Of a stretch of 34,703 nt of DNA, positions 24,631 to 33,476 are shown piece after piece. The stretch spans positions 1 through 34,703 of the forward strand of contig JAHJMN010000107.1 in assembly GCA_018821305.1 (NCBI GenBank), in the 5' to 3' direction. Made by a program: the position numbers and the translations under genes. The stretch is from Myxococcota bacterium. GTDB lineage: Bacteria; Myxococcota_A; Polyangia; HGW-17. Each line of letters begins with the position of its first letter. Positions within the stretch are counted from its first letter, which is position 1. The notes under the pieces are model-generated. The model was not told where the DNA came from. It did no database searches and saw nothing but the letters and a program-made list of their open reading frames with translations.

Positions 24631-25128
24631 TCAAAACTTCATAATAAGAATCCAGAGGAAGAATAAAGCGATAATTATCATGAAAAATATATATAGCCAG
24701 TTAGTTTTTTTTCTCTTGTTTTCCTCAACAGAACTGAGCATAGACATTTGAGCAAGGATCGTCAGTTGTCGAATTCTCCTTGAAGTATCAACATCCCCTC
24801 GCATTGATAATTCTTTATAAGCCGCCGTAGCCTCACTAAGAGCATTATTTTTAAAGCATTTTTCCATAAAACTATCATGCTCTGGACTATCAGGGGAGAG
24901 AGTTTGAATGGTATTCCATTCAGTTTCGAGATCCGGAAATATTAGAAAAATTTTTTCTGCAGGGGTACTTAGTTTTACTTCATTTGAAATCAATGGCTTT
25001 ATATATATATTGTTATAGTCTACATTCTGTGAACAGAAATTGCAATGAAAACAGATACTTTTACCACTTAATTCAACTGTAGGATTCTTGTTTTCCTTCT
25101 GGCAATGGGGACACTGGAAGGTAATCAT
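24631..25128 (-). CDS. Zinc-ribbon, tail-anchored membrane protein, unknown
   Basis: The 165-residue product starts with a zinc-ribbon-like set of cysteines (CPHC at 6-9, then CFHCNFC with Cys26, 29, 32). A mostly helical cytoplasmic part follows, and a single C-terminal hydrophobic segment (about 143-163, WLYIFFMIIIALFFLWILIM) preceded by KRKK. That topology puts the zinc ribbon in the cytoplasm. ATG follows the protease gene's TGA with no gap, and its own TGA lies at the rSAM start. It is perhaps an adaptor holding the rSAM enzyme, the protease or a substrate together; no family is recognised. Confidence 0.75.
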   Translation of the reverse strand: MITFQCPHCQKENKNPTVELSGKSICFHCNFCSQNVDYNNIYIKPLISNEVKLSTPAEKIFLIFPDLETEWNTIQTLSPDSPEHDSFMEKCFKNNALSEATAAYKELSMRGDVDTSRRIRQLTILAQMSMLSSVEENKRKKTNWLYIFFMIIIALFFLWILIMKF

Positions 25129-26106
25129 TCAGTTCATCCTCATGGGGACAGGCATAAAAATAATGATGAAAACAACTACAATTACCCAGAATGTAATATG
25201 ATTAGTTTTTGTAAGAGATCCTTCTGATACCGGAGGATGGGCAGCTCCACCAGAAAGTTTTCGGATTACCAGCAACATTATGGGCCAGATAAACCATGGA
25301 ATAGCTGAACTTATACCGGACTGAAATGATTTTATAAAAGACGGTGCCTGACCAGATAACCCACTTAAATCAAACCAGACATATTTAAGATACGAAGAAA
25401 AAAAACTGTCAAATGTTACATAAACAACAATTACAACCCCAAAAACGGGAAGAAACCTGTGTAAAAGATCTGACAGATCATTGTATTTATTGCCAAATTT
25501 CCCGTGAGCAATATGACCTCCATCAAGTTGTCCCACGGGGATAAGATTGATCATAGTTATTAAAAGACCTATCCATCCAGCAAAAGCGACTGGGTGCATC
25601 ATTATATCTCGGTTTCCCGATGGCAGCAGTTCACCCTTTATAATATATTTTATAAGTAAATAGAAAATTGAATTTCCTTCACTCATAAGTTCATAATTTC
25701 GATTCAAGGGAATATCAGAAACAGTGGACATACTGATTCCTGCAATCAATACAAAAAAGGCAGCAACAAGTCCGGCCAGAGGTCCAGCAGCACCTATGTC
25801 AATCAAAGCGGACGGTTTTGTAACCGGATCTTTCATTTTTATAACCGCCCCCAGTGTGCCAAGTCCCAGGGGTGGCGGTAGCGGAATAAAATATGGTGGA
25901 GAAACATCAACCCGATGTTTTTTTGCAACAAGATAATGACCCATTTCATGAGTCAAAAGAATAAACATCAGAGGTAAAGAAAACCATAACCCCCGGTACC
26001 ATTCATTTAAAGAAGCCCCAGAATAACCCATTCCTGTAATAGTAGTGGTTGCCAGCGTAATTAAAAAAAGAACTGCCGGAGTGAACCATTTTGAAGTATA
26101 TATCAT
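25129..26106 (-). CDS. Site-2-protease-type M50 intramembrane metalloprotease
   Basis: A polytopic membrane protein of 325 residues. The zinc site is HEMGH (53-57), with the distal aspartate motif GQLDGGH (192-198). The GPLAG segment (108-112) and [20 protein letters not shown] loop (70-89) are those of the EGY/S2P-like branch, which lacks the PDZ domain of RseP. Further membrane helices follow, including one at the C-terminus. The ATGA overlap with dnaK means the two are co-translated. Such proteases cut membrane-bound anti-sigma factors or leftover signal peptides; the substrate here is unknown. Confidence 0.88.
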   Translation of the reverse strand: MIYTSKWFTPAVLFLITLATTTITGMGYSGASLNEWYRGLWFSLPLMFILLTHEMGHYLVAKKHRVDVSPPYFIPLPPPLGLGTLGAVIKMKDPVTKPSALIDIGAAGPLAGLVAAFFVLIAGISMSTVSDIPLNRNYELMSEGNSIFYLLIKYIIKGELLPSGNRDIMMHPVAFAGWIGLLITMINLIPVGQLDGGHIAHGKFGNKYNDLSDLLHRFLPVFGVVIVVYVTFDSFFSSYLKYVWFDLSGLSGQAPSFIKSFQSGISSAIPWFIWPIMLLVIRKLSGGAAHPPVSEGSLTKTNHITFWVIVVVFIIIFMPVPMRMN

Positions 26107-27926
26107 TGCTCTTTATCAGAAAACTCGCGGTAGATTACTTCACTGAATAGATGTGCACTGGCTTCAAGTCGCATTACAGCATCTTTAAGTGTATCCAGAT
26201 CCTGACTGTCTATTTTATTGCGACACCATTCAAGATCAGCTCTTATATCATTTATTTCTTCTTTACTTAAAAGCTCCTGATATTCATCAAGTGCCTTTTC
26301 TGTTGTATATACAAGTGTTTCTGCTTGATTACGAAATTCAGCTATCTGTTTTTTACGACGATCTTCATCCGCATAAAGTTCAGACTCGGTCTTAATTTTA
26401 TCGATCTGGTCATGCGTCAGCCCCGATGTTGGTGTAACTTTAATTTTCTGCTCACGCCCAGTTCCAAGATCTTTTGCACTGACATTAAGGATACCATTTG
26501 CATCAACTTCAAAAGTTACCTGAATCTGCGGAACACCTCTCGGAGCCGGTGGTATTCCAAGTAATTGAAATGTTGCAAGACTTTTATTATCTTCCACCAT
26601 TTCACGTTCACCCTGAACAACATGAATATTTACAAAAGGTTGGTTATCAAGTGCCGTAGTAAAAACTGTACTCTTCCTCGTGGGTATAGGAGTATTCCGT
26701 GGAATAACTCTTGTGAAAATACCTCCGGAAGTCTCAACACCTATTGATAAAGGGACAACATCCAGGAGTAAAATATCTTCAACTTCGCCGCCAAGTATCC
26801 CGCCTTGAATACAAGCACCAATAGCAACAACTTCATCCGGATTAAGACCTTTAAACGGTTTTTTTCCGAAGAATTTTTCTACTTTTTCCTGTACAAGTGG
26901 CATTCTTGTTTGACCACCAACAAGAAGAACCTGACTGATGTCCTTAACAGAGACTCCGGCATCAGCGATAGCTTTTGCACAGGGTTCAAGTGATTTTTCA
27001 ACAAGATCCAGAGTAAGGTCTTCAAACTCTTCTCGGGTAATTGTAGTCACAAGATGCTGTGGTCCGGCATCATTTACAGCAAGAAATGGTAAATTTATAT
27101 CTGTTTCCGGTGAGGAACTCAGTTCCATTTTTGCCTTTTCTGCCGCTTCTTTAATACGCTGAAGAGCCATTTCCTGACCGGAAAGATCCACACCTGTACT
27201 GTCCCTGAAAACGGTCATGAGATACCTTACCAGTCTCTCATCAAAATCTTCACCCCCAAGAAAAGTATCGCCATTAGTAGCTCTGACTTGAAACATCCCC
27301 ATACTTATCTCAAGGATAGAAATATCAAAAGTACCACCTCCGAGATCATATACAGCAATTATTTCACTATCATTTTCATTATCAAGACCATATGCCAGAG
27401 CTGCACTTGTAGGTTCATTAATAATGCGCTTAACATCCAGCCCGGCAATTGTCCCGGCGTCACGAGTTGCCTGTCTTTGAGCATCATTAAAATAAGCTGG
27501 AACAGTTATCACTGCTTCAGTAACAGATTCTCCAACAAAATCTTCAGCAATTTCTTTCATTTTTTGAAGAATAATGGAACTTACTTCAATGGCGCTCAGT
27601 TCTTTTGCACGGATTTTTACGTGAGCATCACCATTGGAAGCTTCAACGATCTGATAAGGGCAGGTTTCCCTCATTTTCTGCACTTCATCGTCAGAAAATT
27701 TCCTGCCCATTAGTCGTTTGACAGAATAAACTGTATTCTCTGCGTTGGCAACATGTGCCCGTTTCGCAAGTTGACCAACGAGTCGTTCACCTGTTTCTGA
27801 ATAACTCACCATGGAAGGTGTCGTTCTGGAACCTTCAGAATTAGGGATGACTATGGGTTTTCCGCCCTGCATAAGTGAAACACAGGAGTTTGTTGTTCCA
27901 AGATCTATACCGATGAGGACACCCAT
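26103..27926 (-). CDS. dnaK: Molecular chaperone DnaK (Hsp70)
   Basis: 607 residues: N-terminal ATPase domain ([14 protein letters not shown] at 5-18, [21 protein letters not shown] at about 137, [12 protein letters not shown] at about 193, [12 protein letters not shown]) and substrate-binding domain ([14 protein letters not shown], then [15 protein letters not shown]). It is shorter than the ~640 of E. coli DnaK, with a cut-down lid, and ends EFSDKEQ without the EEVD-type tail. grpE lies three bases upstream and GGAGG eight bases before ATG. No dnaJ is present; the next genes are a membrane protease, a zinc-ribbon protein and an rSAM enzyme. This may be a second, specialised DnaK of the genome; that is inference. 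Confidence 0.96.
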   Translation of the reverse strand: MGVLIGIDLGTTNSCVSLMQGGKPIVIPNSEGSRTTPSMVSYSETGERLVGQLAKRAHVANAENTVYSVKRLMGRKFSDDEVQKMRETCPYQIVEASNGDAHVKIRAKELSAIEVSSIILQKMKEIAEDFVGESVTEAVITVPAYFNDAQRQATRDAGTIAGLDVKRIINEPTSAALAYGLDNENDSEIIAVYDLGGGTFDISILEISMGMFQVRATNGDTFLGGEDFDERLVRYLMTVFRDSTGVDLSGQEMALQRIKEAAEKAKMELSSSPETDINLPFLAVNDAGPQHLVTTITREEFEDLTLDLVEKSLEPCAKAIADAGVSVKDISQVLLVGGQTRMPLVQEKVEKFFGKKPFKGLNPDEVVAIGACIQGGILGGEVEDILLLDVVPLSIGVETSGGIFTRVIPRNTPIPTRKSTVFTTALDNQPFVNIHVVQGEREMVEDNKSLATFQLLGIPPAPRGVPQIQVTFEVDANGILNVSAKDLGTGREQKIKVTPTSGLTHDQIDKIKTESELYADEDRRKKQIAEFRNQAETLVYTTEKALDEYQELLSKEEINDIRADLEWCRNKIDSQDLDTLKDAVMRLEASAHLFSEVIYREFSDKEQ

Positions 27927-27929
27927 TGA

Positions 27930-28670
27930 TTATTCCTCCAGATCAGAATCGTTTGTTGAAATTTCTTTTTCGGTGGATACGATTTCTTCACTCTCAGTGT
28001 TTTCTGAGGGACCAGGTCCTTTTGAAACAACTACTCTTGCTGGTCTAATAAGTCTATCACCGAGAATATATCCCCGTTGCCACTGGCTGATTACAGTCCC
28101 GGCACCGTATAAATGACTTTCATCCTGAGCCATTGCTTCATGCAGATTTGGATCAAATTTTTTCCCAAGCGCTTCAACTGGAATAATATTCCATTTTTCA
28201 AGAGCATTATTAAATTGTTTGAGCACCATATCGAGACCATTCATTAATGACTCAATATTGGAGCTTTTCTGAGCGTGGTCATAGGCCATCTCAAGATGAT
28301 CAAGCACAGGTATAAAAGATTCCAGAAGATCCGACTGAGCTCTAAATACAGTAAGATCCGAAGATTTTTGTGTACGTTTTTTGAAATTTTCAAATTCCGC
28401 AGCAATACGCATTTTCTGATCAATCTCAAAACTGAGTTTTTCCTGCAGAATTTCAACTTCGCGCATAAGTTTTTCTTCCAGATTTTCCTGTTTTTCTTCG
28501 GTAATCAATTCCACGGAAGAAATATCATCGTCTTCATTGAAATTATCAAGGTCATTCAATATTTCCTTTTCAATTTGCTGAGTAAGACTTGGTTCTGAAG
28601 TTTCAGGTACACCATCTGAATCTAAAACCCGTGTCATTTCATCAGGTATATTGTCATTGAAATCAGACAT
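27930..28670 (-). CDS. grpE: Nucleotide exchange factor GrpE
   Basis: Releases ADP from DnaK. In the 246-residue product the first ~75 residues are an acidic, low-complexity extension, followed by a coiled coil (about 75-115, EFENFKKRTQK at its end) and the GrpE core: FIPVLDHLEMAYDHA, FDPNLHEAMAQDES and a beta head ending ILGDRLIRPARVVVSKG. An acidic tail follows. GGAGG lies 12 bases before ATG. It heads the chaperone-protease-rSAM operon. No CIRCE element is seen upstream. Confidence 0.95.
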   Translation of the reverse strand: MSDFNDNIPDEMTRVLDSDGVPETSEPSLTQQIEKEILNDLDNFNEDDDISSVELITEEKQENLEEKLMREVEILQEKLSFEIDQKMRIAAEFENFKKRTQKSSDLTVFRAQSDLLESFIPVLDHLEMAYDHAQKSSNIESLMNGLDMVLKQFNNALEKWNIIPVEALGKKFDPNLHEAMAQDESHLYGAGTVISQWQRGYILGDRLIRPARVVVSKGPGPSENTESEEIVSTEKEISTNDSDLEE

Positions 28671-28800
28671 AGCTAACTATTACCTCCGATAAATCGTTCG
28701 TGTCCGGTATTTTGGGATAGTACACTGTTTCCGGCAAAGATCCGGTTTTCAAATATGAGAGTATAATACCGAATTCATTTAAACAAAGTACACAAAATAC

Positions 28801-28860
28801 GAAAAGAAACAAGTTTTTGAAGACAGGAAAAGCCCCTTTTGGAAAAGAAACAGGTTTTTA
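28801..28860 (+). repeat. Direct repeat upstream of grpE
   Basis: GAAAAGAAACAAGTTTTT (28801) recurs as GAAAAGAAACAGGTTTTT (28842), 41 bases apart, with one mismatch in 18. It lies in the 242-base gap upstream of grpE and downstream of the gene at 28913. It may be regulatory, or a small duplication. Confidence 0.35.
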
Positions 28861-28912
28861 AATACCAATTCTCCCATTACAATATTTTCAGTTTAATCAT
28901 GATATAAGAAAG

Positions 28913-29461
28913 TTATGGAGTGTGCTTTAGATATACATCAATTGAATCATCGGACTGGGATGCAATTGAAAAAACAATAATGCTTGCAGTAATTACTACC
29001 GCACCAGTCCAGAACATCCAGTTTTTCCACCACGGGGGTTTTTCAGTTGAAGTTTTTGGCTTTTCGGTCTTCACTCCTGAAAGAATTTTAATGACTTGAC
29101 TTGGCAGGCTTTGTCTCTGTGTTGGAAGGGCATATGGACCGTAATTTCTATTTGTGGTAAGTATAAAAATACCTTTTGAAGTCAAAACGACCAGATATCG
29201 AAGTTTACGATTCACAAGTTGCTTCTGAAGAAGAGATATTGAAAGTTTATCCGGGAAAGAGCAACAGGATTTGAGTGTTGTAACGAGAGCCTGCTTTTCT
29301 TTGTCCGGAAAAACTGTCTCACCTCCGGGAGTTACTGTTGTCAGTATATTTATTCCTGTTTTTACACGCTCAACAGTCCCTGCGTCCTTTAAATCAAGAT
29401 TAATAGTTTCAATCAGGGGAAGTGGCGCAGTTGAAAGAATTAAAATAAAAAGTATGTTCAT
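28913..29461 (-). CDS. Exported protein with C-terminal membrane anchor, unknown
   Basis: 182 residues: a signal peptide (MNILFILILSTAPLPL), an exported domain of about 110 residues (VERVKTGINILTTVTPGGE, SCCSF, YLVVLTSKGIFILTT), a Lys/Pro/Thr linker (KTEKPKTSTEKPPWWKN) and one membrane helix (about 150-168). No family is recognised. It is last in a three-gene unit with the TPR-PEGA protein and the FG-GAP lipoprotein, separated from the latter by five bases, so an envelope role is likely. Confidence 0.7.
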   Translation of the reverse strand: MNILFILILSTAPLPLIETINLDLKDAGTVERVKTGINILTTVTPGGETVFPDKEKQALVTTLKSCCSFPDKLSISLLQKQLVNRKLRYLVVLTSKGIFILTTNRNYGPYALPTQRQSLPSQVIKILSGVKTEKPKTSTEKPPWWKNWMFWTGAVVITASIIVFSIASQSDDSIDVYLKHTP

Positions 29462-29466
29462 ACAGA

Positions 29467-30732
29467 TTAATTCCTTGGATCATCCTGAGGAAGACGATCT
29501 CCCTCAAGTCCTGTAATGTAAAAAAGATAAACAGAGTTCATTCCACCGATAAACAGTTCATTGCGCTGTGGATTAAATTCCGTTGGAACTGCTGCAAAGG
29601 AAGAACCGAAATACTTTTCATTTTCAGGTGTTTTGATGGTTATGGCAGGAGAAAGGGGCGATGTTAAAATCGGAGTAACATGAATATAAACTTTAGAAGA
29701 ACTACTTCCTTGAGGATCTGAGGATATAACCTCATTAACGCCATCATTGTTTATATCAGAAATCACAAGTCGATGTCCTGTACTTTCATTATTTACATAC
29801 AGTGCTGATGACGGAGAAATGGGATAATCGCCGGACTCTATTCCACTGTAAAAAATATAGATCTGCCCAGATACAGCCGCTGCAATATCAGTTCTACCAT
29901 CGGAATTGAGATCTCCAGCCTGAATATTCACTACTTCATCCCCAGGATGAGAAGCATCACCACGCATGAAAAGCCATGGTAACTGACTGCCAGGAGAAAA
30001 TTCCACTGATGTACTTACCAGAGCTAAAGCCCAAATATTTTCTCCTGTATCACGACCACCAATAGCAAGAAAAGTTTCTTGTTCTGACTTCACAAAACGA
30101 ATAAAAGAATCACCATCAACAGGTTGAGAAAAACCTTCCGGAACTTCCAGCGAAACTCTTGTTGAATCGCCTGATTCCTGAATGTTTACAGAAGGATATA
30201 CAATAAATCCATTATTCGAAGAAGTGGCTACCATTATAGTATCTCTTGCTTCAAGAATATCAAATGCACGTCCATACCCAGGCATGGTTGTATTATCGTT
30301 AAGTGTTTTTATAATTGTAGCTGAATACCCAGTCTCTTCATCAAAACTGATTCGCAGAAAATGAATTTTTTCCTGTGATGAAACAGCAATGCGGTAATCG
30401 CCGCCTTCAGATGTTAAAGGAACAATTCCAGTAATATCAAGTGTGACACCATCTGTGAACATTACTGGATGTCTGGTAATAACATTTTCAGCAAAATCAA
30501 CCAGAATGAGTGGGTTGGGACTCGAACCACCGATGATGATCTTATCTGTAACTGTATCCCCCGTATTAGTTTTAAGTACTGATATTACTTGACCAAAATT
30601 TGCCCCACTGAATTCATCAGGAGACTCAATAACCATTACCGTTGCAGAGTTTTTAAGATCCTCAAACACACGCCAGTCACAGGCAATTAGATTGAGAGAA
30701 AAAATAAACGCGAGGATTAATGATGTTTTCAT
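29467..30732 (-). CDS. FG-GAP/VCBS-repeat lipoprotein
   Basis: 421 residues. The lipoprotein signal ends in a perfect lipobox LIAC (Cys18, Asp at +2). The mature part is beta-rich with repeated blades like a beta-propeller. Two Ca2+-loop motifs of the FG-GAP/VCBS type are clear: AGDLNSDGRTDIAAAV (about 270-285) and SDINNDGVNEVISSD (about 325-340). Such domains usually bind proteins or glycans at the cell surface. It lies seven bases after the TPR-PEGA gene. Confidence 0.78.
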   Translation of the reverse strand: MKTSLILAFIFSLNLIACDWRVFEDLKNSATVMVIESPDEFSGANFGQVISVLKTNTGDTVTDKIIIGGSSPNPLILVDFAENVITRHPVMFTDGVTLDITGIVPLTSEGGDYRIAVSSQEKIHFLRISFDEETGYSATIIKTLNDNTTMPGYGRAFDILEARDTIMVATSSNNGFIVYPSVNIQESGDSTRVSLEVPEGFSQPVDGDSFIRFVKSEQETFLAIGGRDTGENIWALALVSTSVEFSPGSQLPWLFMRGDASHPGDEVVNIQAGDLNSDGRTDIAAAVSGQIYIFYSGIESGDYPISPSSALYVNNESTGHRLVISDINNDGVNEVISSDPQGSSSSKVYIHVTPILTSPLSPAITIKTPENEKYFGSSFAAVPTEFNPQRNELFIGGMNSVYLFYITGLEGDRLPQDDPRN

Positions 30733-30739
30733 TGTAACC

Positions 30740-32380
30740 TCAAAACTTTACTGTCAGAGAAACACCAGAAGATTCTCCGCTGAAATATGGGGTAATCCCA
30801 ACACTTGTTGTTCCAATATTTATGGTTTGATCAATTGTCGAATCCGGGCCAGAATCTGCAAATGTTCGGTAGATTGCAATAACAAATGCAAGTGCACTGA
30901 CTCCATAAAGTGCGTTGGCAGCAATTGAGTAAATTTTGCCATCCTGAAGTCTTGAGTCATTGCTGTACACAGGCACTCCATTCTGGATATCCTTTTTGTA
31001 ATCATCCTCCATTTTTTTGGATAACCCTCCGAGCCAGACGGCGCCACCTATAGATCCAAGCCCTATGACATATGCTGTTATTGCTCCGGTACGATTAGGA
31101 GCACTGTTTAAAGTAACATTGTAGTTTTTATGATCTCCAGGCTCTAAATCAATGCCTTTTTCAACAGATTTCATTCCTTTTTTTGAAATTCGCATCCGAT
31201 GCTTCCCGCTTTTCACGGGAATTTTAAGGCATGGTGCAACACATATGGTTCGACCATCAATTTTTACGGAAGCATTCCGGACATTTTTGCCAAAAACGCT
31301 GATGAAGGATATAGGTGTTTTTTTAAGATTGTAGTTAAATTGATTAGATTCCCCTACTTTAACAACGATATCTTTATATATCTCATCATACCCCTCACGA
31401 TAGATTAAAAGTTTATGTGCCCCTGGTTTTAAAAATCCACTCCAGGGAGTTTTACCTATTGGACCCGTTTTCTTTGATCCAGGATAAATAAATGCATCGG
31501 GAACATCCGTACTTATTTGAACCCATGCAAGATTTGTATCTTTAGTTAGAGAAACAAATATTTCCATAAAGCGATTTGATGTAACGGAGATTTCCTTTTT
31601 AACTGTTTGAAATCCTTTGTGTTTGAAAATAATTATATGTTTTCCTTTGGGTATACTTCCTTCCCATGGAGTTTTACCCAGCATATTCTTTTCATCATTC
31701 AGATAAAGCTCTGCTCCAGGAGGATCGCAAGAAACACTAACTACGCTCTGAGTTTCAATGGGGGGAAGAATAATCACCGGTTTTTTGACATCAGGGGTTT
31801 TACCGTCGGGCTTTTTCACATCTGGAGTTTTGCCGTCGGGCTTTTTCACATCTGGAGTTTTGCCGTCGGGTTTTTTGACATCGGGAGTTTTACCATCGGG
31901 TTTTTTGACATCTGGAGTTTTACCGTCAGGTTTTTTGACATCTGGAGTTTTACCGTCGGGTTTTTTGACATCTGGAGTTTTACCATCGGGCTTTTTGACA
32001 TCAGGGGTTTTGCCATCGGGCTTTTTTCCCACTGATTCTTTTTTTATTTTTATTAATTTATCTAAAAGTCTTATTCTGGCTTGAATAGAAGAAACATTCC
32101 TTGCTTTAGGAGCAGCGGAAATGTATTCAATAAAATATTTTTTTGCCAGTTCATAGTCTTCGATTTTTTCATAGCAAACAGCAGCGTTATACAAGAAAGC
32201 AGCCATGGGTTTTTCTTTCCAGGCTTCAAGAAATCTAACAGCAGCTTTTTTAAATTCCCCGGCTCCAAACAGGGCTTGACCCGCCTCAAAATTTTCCTTG
32301 GCTTTCTTAAGGGATCCCGCATGAGAAACCGAAACGGGAACAACCAGTAGAAAAGATATGAATAACAGTAATCTGGCCAT
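30740..32380 (-). CDS. TPR and PEGA-domain envelope protein with KPDGKTPDVK repeats
   Basis: 546 residues. Signal peptide (1-21), a TPR-like helical part (about 25-110, with AGEFKKAAVRFLEAW and KIEDYELAKKYFIEY), then eight exact copies of a ten-residue unit, KPDGKTPDVK (about 121-200). Three PEGA-like beta domains follow (about 210-280, 285-355, 357-425; each with a GKTPW or comparable turn and a KGKH/PGAH/SGKH strand), then two hydrophobic helices (about 435-455 and 490-512) and a beta tail. The KP-rich linker could span the periplasm or bind peptidoglycan through charge; this is inference. It is first gene of the envelope operon, with GGAAGG before ATG, and repeat B4 lies 52 bases upstream. 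Confidence 0.8.
   Translation of the reverse strand: MARLLLFISFLLVVPVSVSHAGSLKKAKENFEAGQALFGAGEFKKAAVRFLEAWKEKPMAAFLYNAAVCYEKIEDYELAKKYFIEYISAAPKARNVSSIQARIRLLDKLIKIKKESVGKKPDGKTPDVKKPDGKTPDVKKPDGKTPDVKKPDGKTPDVKKPDGKTPDVKKPDGKTPDVKKPDGKTPDVKKPDGKTPDVKKPVIILPPIETQSVVSVSCDPPGAELYLNDEKNMLGKTPWEGSIPKGKHIIIFKHKGFQTVKKEISVTSNRFMEIFVSLTKDTNLAWVQISTDVPDAFIYPGSKKTGPIGKTPWSGFLKPGAHKLLIYREGYDEIYKDIVVKVGESNQFNYNLKKTPISFISVFGKNVRNASVKIDGRTICVAPCLKIPVKSGKHRMRISKKGMKSVEKGIDLEPGDHKNYNVTLNSAPNRTGAITAYVIGLGSIGGAVWLGGLSKKMEDDYKKDIQNGVPVYSNDSRLQDGKIYSIAANALYGVSALAFVIAIYRTFADSGPDSTIDQTINIGTTSVGITPYFSGESSGVSLTVKF
31781..32020 (-). repeat. Eight 30-bp tandem repeats inside the TPR-PEGA gene
   Basis: Eight contiguous 30-base units encode KPDGKTPDVK eight times. 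The bases differ among copies only at third positions and at a few wobble sites while the peptide is unchanged, so selection holds the peptide. There are no spacers, so this is not a CRISPR array. Confidence 0.95.
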
Positions 32381-32431
32381 TTTAACCTTCCACCGGAAAT
32401 AAAATCCGAAATTGTTTAAATATAATCTATC

Positions 32432-32649
32432 CGGCTCGTGTTCTGTATTTCGCTTTGCGAAGGGTTTTAATAAAACCCTTAACAGGCCACTACCAGTAAA
32501 TTCAACTATAGCGCTCTTGCGGTCACTGTCTACAATGTATTTCCGCAGGAAATCGTCAAAGACGACAACTTTTTTCGCAGAAAACAGTGAGAGTCCTGAG
32601 CAAAAAATCTACGGAAATTTTGAAAAACTATATTTCAGGACAGTAACTA
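32432..32649 (+). repeat. Family B composite element, copy B4 (218 bp)
   Basis: The left part (CTCGTGTTCTGTATTTCGC...) aligns with B2. Hairpin 1 is TTCGC-TTT-GCGAA (32449-32461). Hairpin 2 is AAGGGTTTT/AAAACCCTT (32460-32480). Then comes the shared TAACAGGCCACTA block. The right end is ATTTCAGGACAGTAACTA. The middle (about 32530-32630) is longer than in B2 and carries TCGTC/GACGA. The rest of the 613-base gap (32381-32993) shows an AGAAATTG/CAATTTCT stem at 32662-32687 and the PilZ promoter at its right end; nothing else is seen. Confidence 0.65.
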
Positions 32650-32944
32650 TCTCCGTAAAATAGAAATTGTTTTTTCAGCCAATTTCTATATTCGGACATG
32701 GGCTATCCTGATGCCAACGTTCATTGAGAATCGTCAGTTCAAAACAGCGACTAACGTCTTATTGTATTACTACCATTTGTAGGGGAAAGTTCAAAGTTTG
32801 ATTTGCATTTATATTATGTATTGAGAGAGGATCTGACGGATCTATATGCCAGAAAAAAAACAGGTTCGTTAAATATAAAATTTACTTAATTGCTAGAAGA
32901 TTGATAATATGTATGTTTTTTGTTTTCAAAAAAGTATCCTACAT

Positions 32945-32973
32945 TTGACTTCATTTGACCACTTGTGTATACT
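32945..32973 (+). promoter_or_regulatory. Sigma-70 promoter of the PilZ gene
   Basis: TTGACT (32945-32950), 17-base spacer, TATACT (32968-32973). The predicted start near 32980 leaves a leader of about 14 bases with GGAG before ATG 32994. Confidence 0.8.
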
Positions 32974-32993
32974 TGTAGTAGATGGAGTAAGTC

Positions 32994-33329
32994 ATGGAAA
33001 ATCGAAAATTCGCCCGGTTTCAGATTATGGTTCCTGTGAGTGTTTTAACAGACGACTACGGTGTTTTTGATGCCGTTGCCGTAAATATTTCAAAAGGTGG
33101 TGTTTTTATTCAAACATTCGATCCTTTGCCCCTCGGAACACAGGTAATTATTGAATTTGGATCCGAAGAAACATTGAGAGCCTCTGGAGTTGTAAGAAGC
33201 CATTACTATATGACTTATCGGTCAAATCCTTCTGATGGGACTTGTACCGGAATGGGAATTGTTTTTCACGATTTTCTGGAAAGTGATTCAGTTATTAACG
33301 GAAAGGAAATCCATTTTCAAACCCACTAG
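32994..33329 (+). CDS. PilZ-domain protein (c-di-GMP binding)
   Basis: A stand-alone 111-residue PilZ domain. Both ligand motifs are intact: RxxxR as R4KFAR8, and (D/N)xSxxG as NISKGG (31-36), followed by VFIQT. The beta-barrel strands continue to VVRSHYYMTY and GMGIVFHDF. It therefore probably senses cyclic di-GMP and passes the signal to motility, secretion or envelope machinery by contact. It is transcribed alone from a good promoter; the lipoprotein gene after it is 147 bases away. Confidence 0.9.
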   Translation: MENRKFARFQIMVPVSVLTDDYGVFDAVAVNISKGGVFIQTFDPLPLGTQVIIEFGSEETLRASGVVRSHYYMTYRSNPSDGTCTGMGIVFHDFLESDSVINGKEIHFQTH

Positions 33330-33476
33330 GTATACTATAGTTAATTTTCAACTCTGCAAAACCCACGATTTTCTGTACTTTTAATAATTTTAAACTAATA
33401 ATCTTTAAAACAGTGCCGTAAAAACGTTGATTGTTTGTTGCGTTTATAAAGACTACACTGACGATAAGAGGTTTAC

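Noticed and set aside
28696-28730. A further family B copy (TTCGTGTCC...) before grpE
   Set aside because: Only about ten bases match the family end and no convincing opposite end is found, so it may be chance.
28671-28912. CIRCE or other HrcA-type heat-shock operator before grpE
   Set aside because: No TTAGCACTC-N9-GAGTGCTAA-like dyad is present, and no confident -35/-10 pair stands out.
31781-32020. CRISPR-like regular repeats
   Set aside because: Units are contiguous without spacers and encode a decapeptide in frame; no cas genes are near.
31607-32084. Two long frames opposite the TPR-PEGA gene (142 and 108 codons)
   Set aside because: They owe their length to the 30-bp tandem repeat, which stays open in several frames; the minus-strand protein has signal peptide and domains.
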